The notes under the pieces were generated by a model. That model was not told the origin of the DNA, ran no database searches, and saw nothing but the letters and a program-made list of their open reading frames with translations. Positions 42,796 through 51,472 of a DNA stretch of 61,882 nucleotides are shown in pieces. Numbering within the stretch: position 1 is the stretch's first letter; the number at the start of each line of letters is the position of its first letter. The position numbers and the translations under genes are program-made. This DNA is from Singulisphaera sp. GP187 (GTDB taxonomy: Bacteria; Planctomycetota; Planctomycetia; Gemmatales; Gemmataceae): positions 1 to 61,882 of the forward strand of contig CAMDQN010000020.1 of assembly GCA_945905925.1 (NCBI GenBank), in the 5' to 3' direction.

Positions 42796-42907
42796 AAAGC
42801 CGCTCGCGGCTACGCGAGGTTTCCCCGCGTGCTTGGCGTGCTGGCGCGCTCGCGAAGCCGCAAGCGGCGACTTCCATTCCTTTCTCTTCAGGGAGGGGGT
42901 GGGTCTT
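42796..42907. repeat. Hairpin plus single family C arm upstream of the ABC ATPase
   Basis: The stretch 42796-42816 (GCCGCTCGCGGCTACGCGAG) pairs imperfectly with 42852-42873. A lone arm, TTCAGGGAGGGGGTGGGTC (42889-42907), matches the right arm of the family C hairpin at 45477-45576. The G-rich arm lies at the ribosome-binding position of the ATPase start (42920). Confidence 0.6.
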
Positions 42908-42919
42908 CGGAGTTTCAGC

Positions 42920-43660
42920 ATGATCCGAATTGAAAACGTCACGAAGCTCTACGGCCCGAAGGTCGCGGTGCAAGACCTATCGCTTCACGTCCCCGCGGGC
43001 GAACTGTTCGCGTTCCTCGGCCCAAACGGCGCCGGCAAAACCACCACCATCAAGATGCTCTGCGGACTCTTGTTCCCCACAACGGGGAGCGTCAGCATCG
43101 GCGGGTTTGATGTGCGCGCTGAGGGCGACCACGCCCGCGCGCTCGTCAGTTACGTGCCGGACCAGCCATTCCTGTACGAGAAGCTAACCGGGCGTGAGTT
43201 CCTTCAGTTCACCGCCGACCTCTACGCGATGCCAACCGACCGCTCCGCGGAGAAGATCGAAGAGGTGATCGAGTTGTTCCACCTCGACGAGTTCGTGGAC
43301 GACCTGACCGAGCGCTATTCGCACGGCATGCGGCAGCGCACGGTGTTCGCCGCCGCGCTCGTCCACGAACCGAAGTTGCTGATCGCCGACGAGCCAACCG
43401 TGGGCCTCGACCCGAAGAGCATTCGCGAACTGAAAACGCTGTTGCGCAAGCTCGCGAGCGATGGCACGACGATCTTCCTCAGCACCCACACACTGGACAT
43501 CGCGCAAGAACTAGCCGACCGCATCGGCATTCTGGACCGCGGCAAACTCCTCGGCTGCGGCAACATGACCGACCTGCGCAAGCAGGCGAATCAAGATGGA
43601 AGCCTGGAAGACCTGTTCATGAAGATCACAGAAGAGACGTCAGCAGAGGTGCCCGTTTAG
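42920..43660 (+). CDS. ABC transporter ATP-binding protein
   Basis: This 246-residue ATPase has all motifs: Walker A GPNGAGKTTTIKM near residue 38, a Q-loop region SYVPDQPFLYEKLTG, signature RYSHGMRQRTVFAAAL (the usual L-S-G-G-Q is S-H-G-M-R), Walker B LLIADEPTVGLDP and the H-loop STHTLD. It is of the ABC-2 exporter class (CcmA/NodI-like). The permease gene follows after 97 bases that hold a strong inverted repeat. The TAG stop lies in that repeat's left arm. Confidence 0.93.
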   Translation: MIRIENVTKLYGPKVAVQDLSLHVPAGELFAFLGPNGAGKTTTIKMLCGLLFPTTGSVSIGGFDVRAEGDHARALVSYVPDQPFLYEKLTGREFLQFTADLYAMPTDRSAEKIEEVIELFHLDEFVDDLTERYSHGMRQRTVFAAALVHEPKLLIADEPTVGLDPKSIRELKTLLRKLASDGTTIFLSTHTLDIAQELADRIGILDRGKLLGCGNMTDLRKQANQDGSLEDLFMKITEETSAEVPV

Positions 43661-43722
43661 CGTTCGACCTGGAGGGGCGTTTAGCCTTCGCGCCCCCTCC
43701 GGGTCGAACGCTGAACGGGCAC
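43649..43722. repeat. Inverted repeat overlapping the ABC ATPase stop (family H)
   Basis: Arms 43649-43679 and 43691-43722 pair with few mismatches (GTGCCCGTTTAGCGTTCGAC against GTCGAACGCTGAACGGGCAC). The ATPase stop TAG (43658-43660) is inside the left arm. It sits between co-transcribed genes and could attenuate permease expression. Confidence 0.85.
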
Positions 43723-43757
43723 GTCTTGAATGAACTTCCGTCGATGGAGAGTACGCG

Positions 43758-45473
43758 ATGGGCGCCGAACTTCCCGCTGTCGCCGATCAGGGCGCGCTGT
43801 TTCGGCGGCTCCGCTCGCGGCTGTTCCGCAACGGGCTGCGCGTCGCGATGGAGAACGGCCTCGCCCGGCTGCTCACCATGATCGCCACCAGCGCCGTCGT
43901 GGCCGCGTTCACGTTCGCCGTCAGTCTGTACCTGTTCAACCAGCTCGCGACCAACAACATCACGCTCAAAGGCGGCATCGTCGAAGCGCTCTTCGACATC
44001 CTGTTCTTCACGCTCGGCACGATGCTCATCTTCTCGACCGGCATCATCCTCTACGCGAGCCTCTTCACCAGTCCGGAGGCGCGATTCTTACTCTGCTCGC
44101 CGGCACGCGCCGACCAGATCTTCGCGATGAAGTTCCAGGCCGCGGTGCTGTTCAGTTCGTGGGGGTTCGTGATCCTCGGTGTGCCGATCTTCGTCGCCTA
44201 CGGCATCATGTCCGGCGTGCCGTGGTACTTCTACCCGCTGCTGCCGCTGTACCTGTTTGGGTACGTGCTCCTGCCGGGTTCCGTATCCGCCGCGGGGTGC
44301 ATTCTTCTTGTGCGGTACATGCCGCGGAACCGCAAGCAGTTCTTCGCGTTCGTGGGGTTGGTGCTCGCGCTCGTGCTGCTGTTCTGGGCGTACCGAATCG
44401 CGATCACGTTCAAACGGTCGATCATCACCAGCGGGCGCGAACTCGACGACCTCATCGGTCAGTTCGACCTCATGCGGAGCGGGGTCGCGCCAAGCCACTG
44501 GATGACCCGCGGTGTGATGGCCGCGGCCCGTGGCGACTTTGAAGCGGCCCTGCTCCCGCTCGCGCAGGTCTGGAGCAACGGGCTGCTGTTCTACCTGTTC
44601 GCGGCATTCATCGCGAAGCGTGTCTACCGCACGGCATATGATCGAATCTCCGCGTTCGGGCGCGGCAAGAAGATCTACAAGACGAGTCCGCTCGACCGGC
44701 TCATGGAATCGCTCGTGTTCTACCTCGACAAGCGCACTCGCGTACTCGTCGTGAAGGACTTCCGCACGTTCCGGCGCGACCCGACGCAGTGGGCCGTCCT
44801 CGCCATCTTCGGCGGGCTGATGATGCTCGGCGCGAGCAACTTCAGGCAGTATTATTCCGCCGACCTGGGCGTGATGGACAAGTACGCGATCAGCCTCATG
44901 AACCTCAGCGGCACGGCGATTCTGCTCTGCGCCGGGTTGAGCCGGTTCATCTTCCCGCTGATCTCGCTCGAAGGGCGGAAGTTCTGGATCCTGGGCCTGA
45001 CGCCGCTGAGCCGCGATCAAATCTTGTGGGGGAAATTCGCGTTCGCCGCGACCGGTTCGCTGCTGATCGCGGAGACGCTCATCTTGACCAGTGACGTGTT
45101 GCTCACGCTTCCGGTGGAAGGGTTGCTGCTGCACGCGGTCGCGGTCGCCGTGATCGCGATCGGACTGAGCGCGCTGAACGTGGGATTGGGTGCGTACCTG
45201 CCGACGTTCCGCGAAACGGACCCGTCGAAGATTGTTGTGGGTTTCGGCGGGACGGTGAACATGGTGGTGGGCCTCGCGTTCCTGGTCGCCGTGATCGGGA
45301 CAATGGTGGTGCCGTTCCACGTGGCACAACTCGCGCAGCGCGCGACCCAGGGAGCGGTGAAGATCAACCCCTGGGTGTATGCGGGGATGCCGGTGGGATT
45401 GATCGTGGGCGCGCTGGCGATCGTGCTGCCGCTGCGCTCCGGGGCGCGGTCGTTGCGCGAGATGGAGTTCTGA
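43758..45473 (+). CDS. ABC-2 type transporter permease
   Basis: This 571-residue inner-membrane protein has about 12 hydrophobic helices, for example FTFAVSLYLFNQLATNNITL, ILFFTLGTMLIFSTGIILYA, YPLLPLYLFGYVLLPGSVSA, FVGLVLALVLLFWAYRIA, VAVAVIAIGLSALNVGLGA and MVVGLAFLVAVIGTMVVPF. A soluble segment near residue 300-330 contains LDKRTRVLVVKDFRTFRRDP. It is the membrane partner of the ABC ATPase; the pair should export an unknown substrate. It ends a few bases before a family C hairpin that probably terminates the operon. Confidence 0.85.
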   Translation: MGAELPAVADQGALFRRLRSRLFRNGLRVAMENGLARLLTMIATSAVVAAFTFAVSLYLFNQLATNNITLKGGIVEALFDILFFTLGTMLIFSTGIILYASLFTSPEARFLLCSPARADQIFAMKFQAAVLFSSWGFVILGVPIFVAYGIMSGVPWYFYPLLPLYLFGYVLLPGSVSAAGCILLVRYMPRNRKQFFAFVGLVLALVLLFWAYRIAITFKRSIITSGRELDDLIGQFDLMRSGVAPSHWMTRGVMAAARGDFEAALLPLAQVWSNGLLFYLFAAFIAKRVYRTAYDRISAFGRGKKIYKTSPLDRLMESLVFYLDKRTRVLVVKDFRTFRRDPTQWAVLAIFGGLMMLGASNFRQYYSADLGVMDKYAISLMNLSGTAILLCAGLSRFIFPLISLEGRKFWILGLTPLSRDQILWGKFAFAATGSLLIAETLILTSDVLLTLPVEGLLLHAVAVAVIAIGLSALNVGLGAYLPTFRETDPSKIVVGFGGTVNMVVGLAFLVAVIGTMVVPFHVAQLAQRATQGAVKINPWVYAGMPVGLIVGALAIVLPLRSGARSLREMEF

Positions 45474-45476
45474 AGA

Positions 45477-45576
45477 ACCTACCCCCCCAACCCCCTCCCT
45501 GAAGGGAATCAGGGAGAAAGAATCTGCTCGCTGCGTTCGTGGGCGCCCCTCCCTTCCCTTCAGGGAGGGGGTAGGT
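45477..45576. repeat. Family C inverted repeat at the end of the ABC operon
   Basis: The left arm 45477-45508 (ACCTACCCCCCCAACCCCCT and following) and right arm 45555-45576 share a perfect core, CCCCCTCCCTGAAGGGA. It lies between convergent stops (45473 and 45588), fitting a bidirectional terminator. Confidence 0.8.
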
Positions 45577-45587
45577 CGCCTTCGCCC

Positions 45588-46232
45588 TCACTCCGCGACG
45601 TAAGGGTTCGTGCGCTTCTCGTGACCGGTCGTGGTAACCGGGCCGTGACCTGGGTAGACCACGGTGTTGTCCGGGAGCGGCCACAGCACGCGGCGGATGC
45701 CGGCCTTCAGTTGCTCGTGACTGCCACCGGGGAAGTCGGTGCGGCCGACGCTCCCGCGGAACAGCACATCGCCGCCCAGCACCGTGACCGGTTGCGTCTC
45801 GCGGATCACGTACACCACGTGCCCCGGCGAGTGCCCCGGAATTTCGTGAACCTCCATTGGGATCCCCGCGACGGTCAGCGATTCGCCGTCGGTCACGACG
45901 CGGTCGGCCTGCGGGCTGGTCACGTCGAAGCCGAACATCGCGCCCATGTTCCGCCGCGAATCGGTGAACATTAGGGCATCGCCGGCGCCGATGATGATGG
46001 GTGCTTCGGGGTACGCCTGTTTGAGTGCCGTGTTCCCGGCGATGTGGTCGCAGTGGCCGTGCGTGCAGACGATCGCGACGAGCGTGAGACCGCGATCATT
46101 CAGTGCTTCAACGATCAACTCCGGCTCGAAGCCGGGGTCGATCGCGAACGCGTCGCTGCTGCCGTCTTTCCAGACGACGTAAGAGTTCTCGGCGAACGGT
46201 TGCGACTCGACGGTGAGGATCTGAACGGACAT
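45588..46232 (-). CDS. MBL-fold metallo-hydrolase (glyoxalase II-like)
   Basis: This 214-residue single-domain metallo-beta-lactamase protein has the di-metal motif CTHGHCDHIAGN (H-x-H-x-D-H) near residue 56, HSPGHVVYVI, GGDVLFRGSVGRTDFPGG (D) and PGHGPVTTTGHEKRTNPYV (H). It matches short GloB-like / YcbL hydrolases of thioesters in the cytoplasm. ATG 46232 starts MSVQILTVESQPFAENSYVV; upstream sequence in frame is not protein-like. It is divergent from the DUF1571 gene. Confidence 0.92.
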   Translation of the reverse strand: MSVQILTVESQPFAENSYVVWKDGSSDAFAIDPGFEPELIVEALNDRGLTLVAIVCTHGHCDHIAGNTALKQAYPEAPIIIGAGDALMFTDSRRNMGAMFGFDVTSPQADRVVTDGESLTVAGIPMEVHEIPGHSPGHVVYVIRETQPVTVLGGDVLFRGSVGRTDFPGGSHEQLKAGIRRVLWPLPDNTVVYPGHGPVTTTGHEKRTNPYVAE

Positions 46233-46357
46233 ACATGCTCCAACGAACAACTGAACCCCGCCCCACAATCTTACGCGAACTGCTCTTCCCTGATTTACAC
46301 GTCGCTGGTATCTGCGCCCCAAATTGCGGGGAACTTATCCACTGGGGGGAGCGAACC

Positions 46358-47131
46358 ATGCGCGTGAGAACGTGGGCGGCGGTGGCGTGCGCCGGGCTAT
46401 TCGTGGGCGGGGCGACATTCGCTCAGCCACCGAAGACCGAGGCGCCCAAAGCGCCCGACGGCGCGAAAGCCGGTGACTCGCTCCTGACCATGATCGCGGA
46501 CGCGCGCGGCGCGCTCGGCAAAGCACGCGACTACACCTGCACGTTCACCCGCCAGGAGATGCGGAACGGGGCGCTCGGGGCTGAACAGGTCGCGGAGATG
46601 AAGGTGCGCACCAACCCCGGTGGCGTGTACGTCAGGTTCGCCCAGCCCGACACCATCGCGGGCATGGAAGTCGCCTACACCGCGGCCCGCAAGAACCTCA
46701 AGTTCCAGTACAAACCGGCCGGCGTCGCCGGGGCCAAAGGGTTCAAGACCATCGCCCTCGACGACTCGAAGTTCCTCGCCGAGAACCGCCACCCGGTCAC
46801 CGAGTGGACCATGACCGCAGTCCTCGACCGCGTCGCCGCCGCCACCGCACGCGAGAAGACCCTCAACAACCCAGTCGAAGTGTACACCGGCGACTTCCAG
46901 TTCGCCGGGCGCAACGTCACACGCTACGAACTCCTGACCCGCCGCCCGCACGCGTTCCGGTACGCCCACCGCATGCTCGTGTACGTGGACAAGGAAACGA
47001 AACTGCCGCTCCGCTACGAGGCCTACGGCGAGCCGAAAGGCACCGCGGCCGTCGGCGACCTGTTCGAAGCGTACAGTTTCAGCGATGTGAAGCTCAACGT
47101 CGGTCTCGGCGAGAACACGTTCGACTACTGA
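46358..47131 (+). CDS. DUF1571-like secreted protein
   Basis: This 257-residue protein has a signal peptide (VRTWAAVACAGLFVGGATFA). The body shows the DUF1571 pattern: ARDYTCTFTRQEMRNGALGA, EQVAEMKVRTNPGGVYVRFA, NLKFQYKP, TRYELLTRRPHAFRYAHRML, VYVDKETKLPLRYEAYGEP and SFSDVKLNVGLGENTFDY. The C-terminal half resembles LolA/outer-membrane lipoprotein-sorting proteins. The function is unknown; it is a paralogue of the protein at 12491-13474. A GGGGGGAG site precedes the ATG. Confidence 0.8.
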   Translation: MRVRTWAAVACAGLFVGGATFAQPPKTEAPKAPDGAKAGDSLLTMIADARGALGKARDYTCTFTRQEMRNGALGAEQVAEMKVRTNPGGVYVRFAQPDTIAGMEVAYTAARKNLKFQYKPAGVAGAKGFKTIALDDSKFLAENRHPVTEWTMTAVLDRVAAATAREKTLNNPVEVYTGDFQFAGRNVTRYELLTRRPHAFRYAHRMLVYVDKETKLPLRYEAYGEPKGTAAVGDLFEAYSFSDVKLNVGLGENTFDY

Positions 47132-47202
47132 GCCGCGTGAATCGACTTGCTTTCCAGCACGCCGGATGCATACAGTTGGTAACCCTTTTCGGAGACACCG
47201 AT

Positions 47203-47931
47203 ATGAGTTACCTCGTTGACGGATACCACGGCGAAACGGCGGCGATGGCCCCGGTGAATGAGCGCGTGGCGTTCATCCGCCGTACCTATGCGACCCTCGG
47301 CGGTGCGGTCCTGGCTTGGATCGCCGCGTCCACCGCACTGATTGCTACCGGTCTGGCCGAGCAGATCATCCGCGACGTGTTCCTCGCGAACCGGATGTCC
47401 TGGCTCTTTCTGATGATCGTATTCATGGTCGGGAGCGTGGCCGCACAGTACATGGCCCGGTCGCGGTCGTCGGTCGGAACACAGTACGCCGGCCTCGCGC
47501 TGTACGTCGGACTGTACACACTTCTGTTCGTGCCGATCCTGACGATCGCGTCGCAGCCGAAGTACGGCGGCAGCCCGCAGTTGCCGCTCCAGGCGGGCAT
47601 CGTCACGCTCGCGGTGTTCGGCGGGTTGACGCTCGCGGTGTTCATGTCCGGGAAGGACTTCTCCTTCATGGGTCCGGTGCTGATGGTCGGCTCGTTCGCA
47701 GCGTTGGGCCTGATCCTCGCGGCCGTGCTGTTCGGATTCAGCCTCGGCCTGGTGTTCGCCGCGGCGATGGTGGCCCTGTTCGCCGGGTTCATCATCTACG
47801 ACACGTCGAACGTCATCCACCGTTACAGCACGAACGAACACGTGGCCGCGAGCATGGCTCTGTTCGGCTCGTTCGCGATGCTGTTCTACTACATCCTGAG
47901 TATCTTCATGAGCGTCGGCCGTGACGACTAA
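47203..47931 (+). CDS. Bax inhibitor-1/YccA family membrane protein
   Basis: This 242-residue protein has seven hydrophobic helices after a 30-residue soluble N-terminus (RVAFIRRTYATLGGAVLAWI). Conserved BI-1 features include GTQYAGLALYVGLYTLLFVP, AALGLILAAVLFGFSLGLVF and the terminal FAGFIIYDTSNVIHRY with the aspartate that gates Ca2+ leak in BsYetJ. Related proteins regulate membrane proteases and stress. It lies 71 bases after the DUF1571 gene and ends with a strong terminator. Confidence 0.93.
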   Translation: MSYLVDGYHGETAAMAPVNERVAFIRRTYATLGGAVLAWIAASTALIATGLAEQIIRDVFLANRMSWLFLMIVFMVGSVAAQYMARSRSSVGTQYAGLALYVGLYTLLFVPILTIASQPKYGGSPQLPLQAGIVTLAVFGGLTLAVFMSGKDFSFMGPVLMVGSFAALGLILAAVLFGFSLGLVFAAAMVALFAGFIIYDTSNVIHRYSTNEHVAASMALFGSFAMLFYYILSIFMSVGRDD

Positions 47932-47958
47932 TGCCGGGCCGAAAACGCGAAACACGGG

Positions 47959-47982
47959 CGGCCGGAGCTTTGGCTCCGGCCG
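47959..47982 (+). terminator. Rho-independent terminator after the BI-1 gene
   Basis: A 10-bp GC-rich stem, CGGCCGGAGC / GCTCCGGCCG, with a 4-base loop (TTTG) is followed by TTTTC. It lies 27 bases past the stop. Confidence 0.85.
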
Positions 47983-48063
47983 TTTTCGCACTCCGGCTTG
48001 CACTTCTTTCAAACTCCGCGTATCTCGCCGCGCTGAAGTTCACGCGCGGAGGGTTTCGCACCG

Positions 48064-50385
48064 ATGTCCGCACGCCTCGCCGTCATCGTCCTGATCGCCG
48101 CTTTCGCGGGCGTCGGGTGTACGCACAACCCCGGATACTTCCCTTCTTTGCTCCCGCCTGGGCCGGTTCAGCAGACGCACGCCAAACCCCGGTTCGGTTA
48201 CTTCCGCAACTTCGACCCGAAAGCCCACAAACTCGACGTCAAGCCCGGCGGTCTCGCCACCGCGCCGCTCGGCTCGCAAATCGTTCTCGTCGCCACCGTC
48301 TACGACAAGGACGGCACGCCGCGACGCGACCGACGCGTCGAGTGGATGATCGAAGGCCCGGGGAACATCATCGAAGCCGACGAGAGCGGGTTCACCGCGG
48401 GCCGCGGCTACAAGCACGATAACAAGTACGCGGTCACACATACGTCATACACCTCGAAGACCATCACGCGCGGCAACGACGACCCAAAGGATGATGTTGC
48501 GGTCGAACCGGGTCAGACGTTCGTTGTGATTAGCTCGGCCATCCCGGGCGAAACGGTGGTCACCGCCTACGCGCCGGAAGTGTTCAACTGGGACAACGGC
48601 CGAGTCGTCACGAAGGTGATGTGGGGCGAGTCGCGATTCAAGTTCCCCGAAACAACAACCGTGCGCGTCGGCGGCGAAACCACGCTCGCGACCAGCATCA
48701 ACCCGACCAGCGCCGACGCCGGAAGCAACTTCCGCGTGCGCTATCGCGTCATCGACGGTCCGGCCGCGGTTCTGGTCGCGAACGGCGCGAGCCTGAGCGG
48801 GAGCGGCGGCAAAGAAGCCGAAGCGTTCACCGACACGAACGGCGAAGCGGCCGTGCGACTCGTGCAGAACGACCCGAAGACGGGTAAGACGCGCGTCGCA
48901 ATCGAAGTGGTGAAGCCGTCCGAGAGCGGCGTTGGCCCGGGCACCGTCGTCGGCAGGCGCGAGACCACCGTCGAGTGGGCGATCGCCGAAGTAAAGCTGA
49001 AAGTAAACGCGCCCGCGGTCGCGAGTATCATCGGCACGTTCCCGGTCACCGTGTCGCTCGACAACGCGTCCGCGGTCGAAAGCAAAGACTCGCGCGTCCG
49101 GGTTACGCTCTCCGACGGCGCCACTCTCTCGCGCAGCGAGCCGCCACCAATTCGACAGGACGACAAGGGCGGGTTGATATTCGACATTCCGCCGGTCAGC
49201 GGGAAAGGTAAGCAACCCATTACGCTTCAGGTGAAACCGGGTCGCATCGGTTCCGTCACGATCAGCGCGGAGGCCGTCACCGCCGACGGGATGCAGGCCA
49301 ACACCACCGCGACCACTCGCGTCGAGCAAGGGAAACTGCAACTGATACTCGAAGCGCCGCCCGTTGTGCTCGCGGGCGAACGCATCCCGGCGCGCATCTC
49401 CGTTACGAACGGCGGTGCGGCCCCGGCCGAGAACGTGACCGTGTGGGCGCGGTTCGACGAAGGCTTGCTCTCCGCCAATGGCCGCAGTCCGGTCGAACTG
49501 ACCGCGGGCACACTCGCACCCGGGCAGACGAAGACGCTCGACCTTCCGCTGAGCGCGAAGGCCACGGGCAGATATGGCATCCGCGCCACGAGCACCGGCG
49601 ACGGCAACCTTTCCGCTTCGGCAGAACCAGTCGTGGTGGAAGCGCGCCGCACCGAACTCGCGGTCGCGATCACCGGGCCGAAGCTCGCGTATCTCAACCA
49701 ACAAGTATCGTGGTCGCTCACAGTCGCGAATCGCGGTGACGCGCCGGTGTCGAACGTGGTGGTGCGCGCCACGCTCCCGCCCGAAATAAAGATCACCTCT
49801 GCTGAGGGCAGCACCGTTGGCGCGGGGTCGGTCGAGTGGAAGTTAGCGGACCTTCAACCCGGCGCGCAAAAGTCTTTCAAACTCGAAGGTGACGCGAACA
49901 AACTCGCGGCCCAAGCCGGCGTGACCGTCTCCGCGCTGGGCGACGCGACCAACAACGGCAAACCGGTGGGCACGCCGGTCGAGGCGAAGGCGGAGACGGC
50001 TGTCGCGGTCATCGGCACGCCGGCACTGTCGCTCGAACTCTCGACCCCGCCCGGACACGTGGAACTGGGCAAACGCGTTCGCTACCAGATTCGCGTGAAG
50101 AACCAGGGCACGGTTTCGGCGCACAACGTCGATGTGTCCGCGTCGGTGCCGTCGGAGTTGAAACCGTTTCGCGGCACTGGTGCGGGCACGGGTCGCATCG
50201 ACGCCACGACCGGGCGCGTCACGTTCTCGACGATCGAGGAACTCCAACCTGGTCAGACGCTGACGTTCACGATTGATGTGGACGCGGCACAACCCGGCGA
50301 CGCCCGGTTCACAGCCGAAGTGAAAGCGGCGCACCTGCGGAACCCACTGAGGGAAGAACAGTCCACCCGCGTCACGGGGAAGTGA
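48064..50385 (+). CDS. Lipoprotein with Ig-like and DUF11 repeats
   Basis: This 773-residue surface protein has a lipoprotein signal (VIVLIAAFAGVGC, lipobox cysteine near residue 19). Several Ig-like modules follow (VLVATVYDKDGTPRRDRRVE, TLATSINPTSADAGSNFRVR). From about residue 420 there are three DUF11/CARDB-type repeats: ERIPARISVTNGGAAPAENV, QQVSWSLTVANRGDAPVSNV and KRVRYQIRVKNQGTVSAHNV, each with a following D/E-L-x-P-G-Q/A strand. Such proteins are structural, at the cell surface. No enzymatic motif is visible. The gene stands alone after a terminator. Confidence 0.82.
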   Translation: MSARLAVIVLIAAFAGVGCTHNPGYFPSLLPPGPVQQTHAKPRFGYFRNFDPKAHKLDVKPGGLATAPLGSQIVLVATVYDKDGTPRRDRRVEWMIEGPGNIIEADESGFTAGRGYKHDNKYAVTHTSYTSKTITRGNDDPKDDVAVEPGQTFVVISSAIPGETVVTAYAPEVFNWDNGRVVTKVMWGESRFKFPETTTVRVGGETTLATSINPTSADAGSNFRVRYRVIDGPAAVLVANGASLSGSGGKEAEAFTDTNGEAAVRLVQNDPKTGKTRVAIEVVKPSESGVGPGTVVGRRETTVEWAIAEVKLKVNAPAVASIIGTFPVTVSLDNASAVESKDSRVRVTLSDGATLSRSEPPPIRQDDKGGLIFDIPPVSGKGKQPITLQVKPGRIGSVTISAEAVTADGMQANTTATTRVEQGKLQLILEAPPVVLAGERIPARISVTNGGAAPAENVTVWARFDEGLLSANGRSPVELTAGTLAPGQTKTLDLPLSAKATGRYGIRATSTGDGNLSASAEPVVVEARRTELAVAITGPKLAYLNQQVSWSLTVANRGDAPVSNVVVRATLPPEIKITSAEGSTVGAGSVEWKLADLQPGAQKSFKLEGDANKLAAQAGVTVSALGDATNNGKPVGTPVEAKAETAVAVIGTPALSLELSTPPGHVELGKRVRYQIRVKNQGTVSAHNVDVSASVPSELKPFRGTGAGTGRIDATTGRVTFSTIEELQPGQTLTFTIDVDAAQPGDARFTAEVKAAHLRNPLREEQSTRVTGK

Positions 50386-50557
50386 ATGTCAATGTGGTCC
50401 GGCGGTCTTCATTCTCTGTGTCGGGCAACAAGGGAAGACCATCGCGGAGCGGCGCAAAAATTCGTTTTGCAGGATCACACATCGCCTGTATTGCAGCAGC
50501 GCGAAGCACCCGTCATCGACGGTGCGAGAATCGGCCCAGGCCCCCGCGCGAATGCGG

Positions 50558-50586
50558 TTGACACGTTCCGGCAGTTCGCTTAAAGA
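50558..50586 (+). promoter_or_regulatory. Sigma-70-type promoter for the PEP-CTERM gene
   Basis: TTGACA (50558-50563), a 17-base spacer and TAAAGA (50581-50586) form a near-consensus promoter, 110 bases upstream of the ATG at 50697. The rest of the 311-base gap (50386-50696) shows no gene. A weaker start codon (ATG 50664) lies in frame. Confidence 0.6.
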
Positions 50587-50696
50587 TGCGACCCGAACGA
50601 ACCGACAGGGTTCGTCGACACGCGGCGAACTTCGGCCCAAACGGTCAAGAACGACTGCGTCAGATGTTGAAATCGCCTATCACGGAGGGTTACCGC

Positions 50697-51335
50697 ATGA
50701 TTCGTCGAACCTGGATCACCCGCCTGTTCACTGCAGCCGTCGCGATCGTGGTCAGCGCCGAGACCGCCAATGCCGGGTTGCTGCCGGTGTCGGTCACTGT
50801 TCAGCCAGAGGCGGGAAACTTCCGCTGGACGTACTCGGTAGTGCTGCCCACCAACATGCAGTTGCAGTCGGGCAACTACTTCACGATCTACGACTTTGCC
50901 GGCTACCAGACCGGGTCCGCGACGGTCTCAGCCACCTCGCCCGACGAGACCTTCGCGTCGTACTGGACCATGAGCGCGGCCCCGCTCGGGCCGACCCCGG
51001 CCCTGTTGAACCCGCTGGACGACCCGCTGATTCAGAACCTGACGTTCACCTACACCGGACCGACCATCCCGTCCGGTCAGTTGACGTTGGGCAACTTCGC
51101 CGCGACCTCGCTGTATGAACAGACCGCGCCGAGTTACTTCACCGCAACCAACCCGCTGGCCATCAGCGGGAACGTCGACAGCAACATCACCAGCACGCTG
51201 GTGCCGATGGCGTCAGAACTGCCGCCTCCGGTCGGCACCCCGGAGCCGACCACGCTCGTCCTCGCGGGCTTGGGTCTGCCACTGATCGGCCTCGGCCGCT
51301 ACCTGCGCCGCAAGGGCACGCCAGTCGTCGCCTGA
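50697..51335 (+). CDS. PEP-CTERM sorting-domain protein
   Basis: This 212-residue exported protein has a signal peptide (ITRLFTAAVAIVVSAETANA) and a C-terminal PEP-CTERM signal: GTPEPTTLVLAGLG, a hydrophobic helix LPLIGLGRYL and a basic end RRKGTPVVA. Exosortase should cleave at the PEP motif and sort it to the surface. The middle is a beta-rich domain (VTVQPEAGNFRWTYSVVLPT, LTFTYTGPTIPSGQLTLGNF). No exosortase gene is in this window. It ends in a strong terminator. Confidence 0.9.
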   Translation: MIRRTWITRLFTAAVAIVVSAETANAGLLPVSVTVQPEAGNFRWTYSVVLPTNMQLQSGNYFTIYDFAGYQTGSATVSATSPDETFASYWTMSAAPLGPTPALLNPLDDPLIQNLTFTYTGPTIPSGQLTLGNFAATSLYEQTAPSYFTATNPLAISGNVDSNITSTLVPMASELPPPVGTPEPTTLVLAGLGLPLIGLGRYLRRKGTPVVA

Positions 51336-51363
51336 GTTGAGAAACTGATAAGAGTGAGACACG

Positions 51364-51392
51364 GAACCCCCGGACGATTCGTTCGGGGGTTC
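51364..51392 (+). terminator. Rho-independent terminator after the PEP-CTERM gene
   Basis: A perfect 9-bp stem, GAACCCCCG / CGGGGGTTC, with an 11-base loop is followed by TGCTTTT, 28 bases beyond the stop. Confidence 0.85.
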
Positions 51393-51472
51393 TGCTTTTG
51401 TCACGCCTGCTTGCTCGCGAGCGCTCCGCGCGGCTACGATGGACCGCGTACCGCCAAGTTCGGAGGGGCGTC

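Noticed and set aside
50586-50697. Longer start for the PEP-CTERM protein
   Set aside because: The upstream residues overlap the -10 region of the best promoter and spoil the signal peptide.
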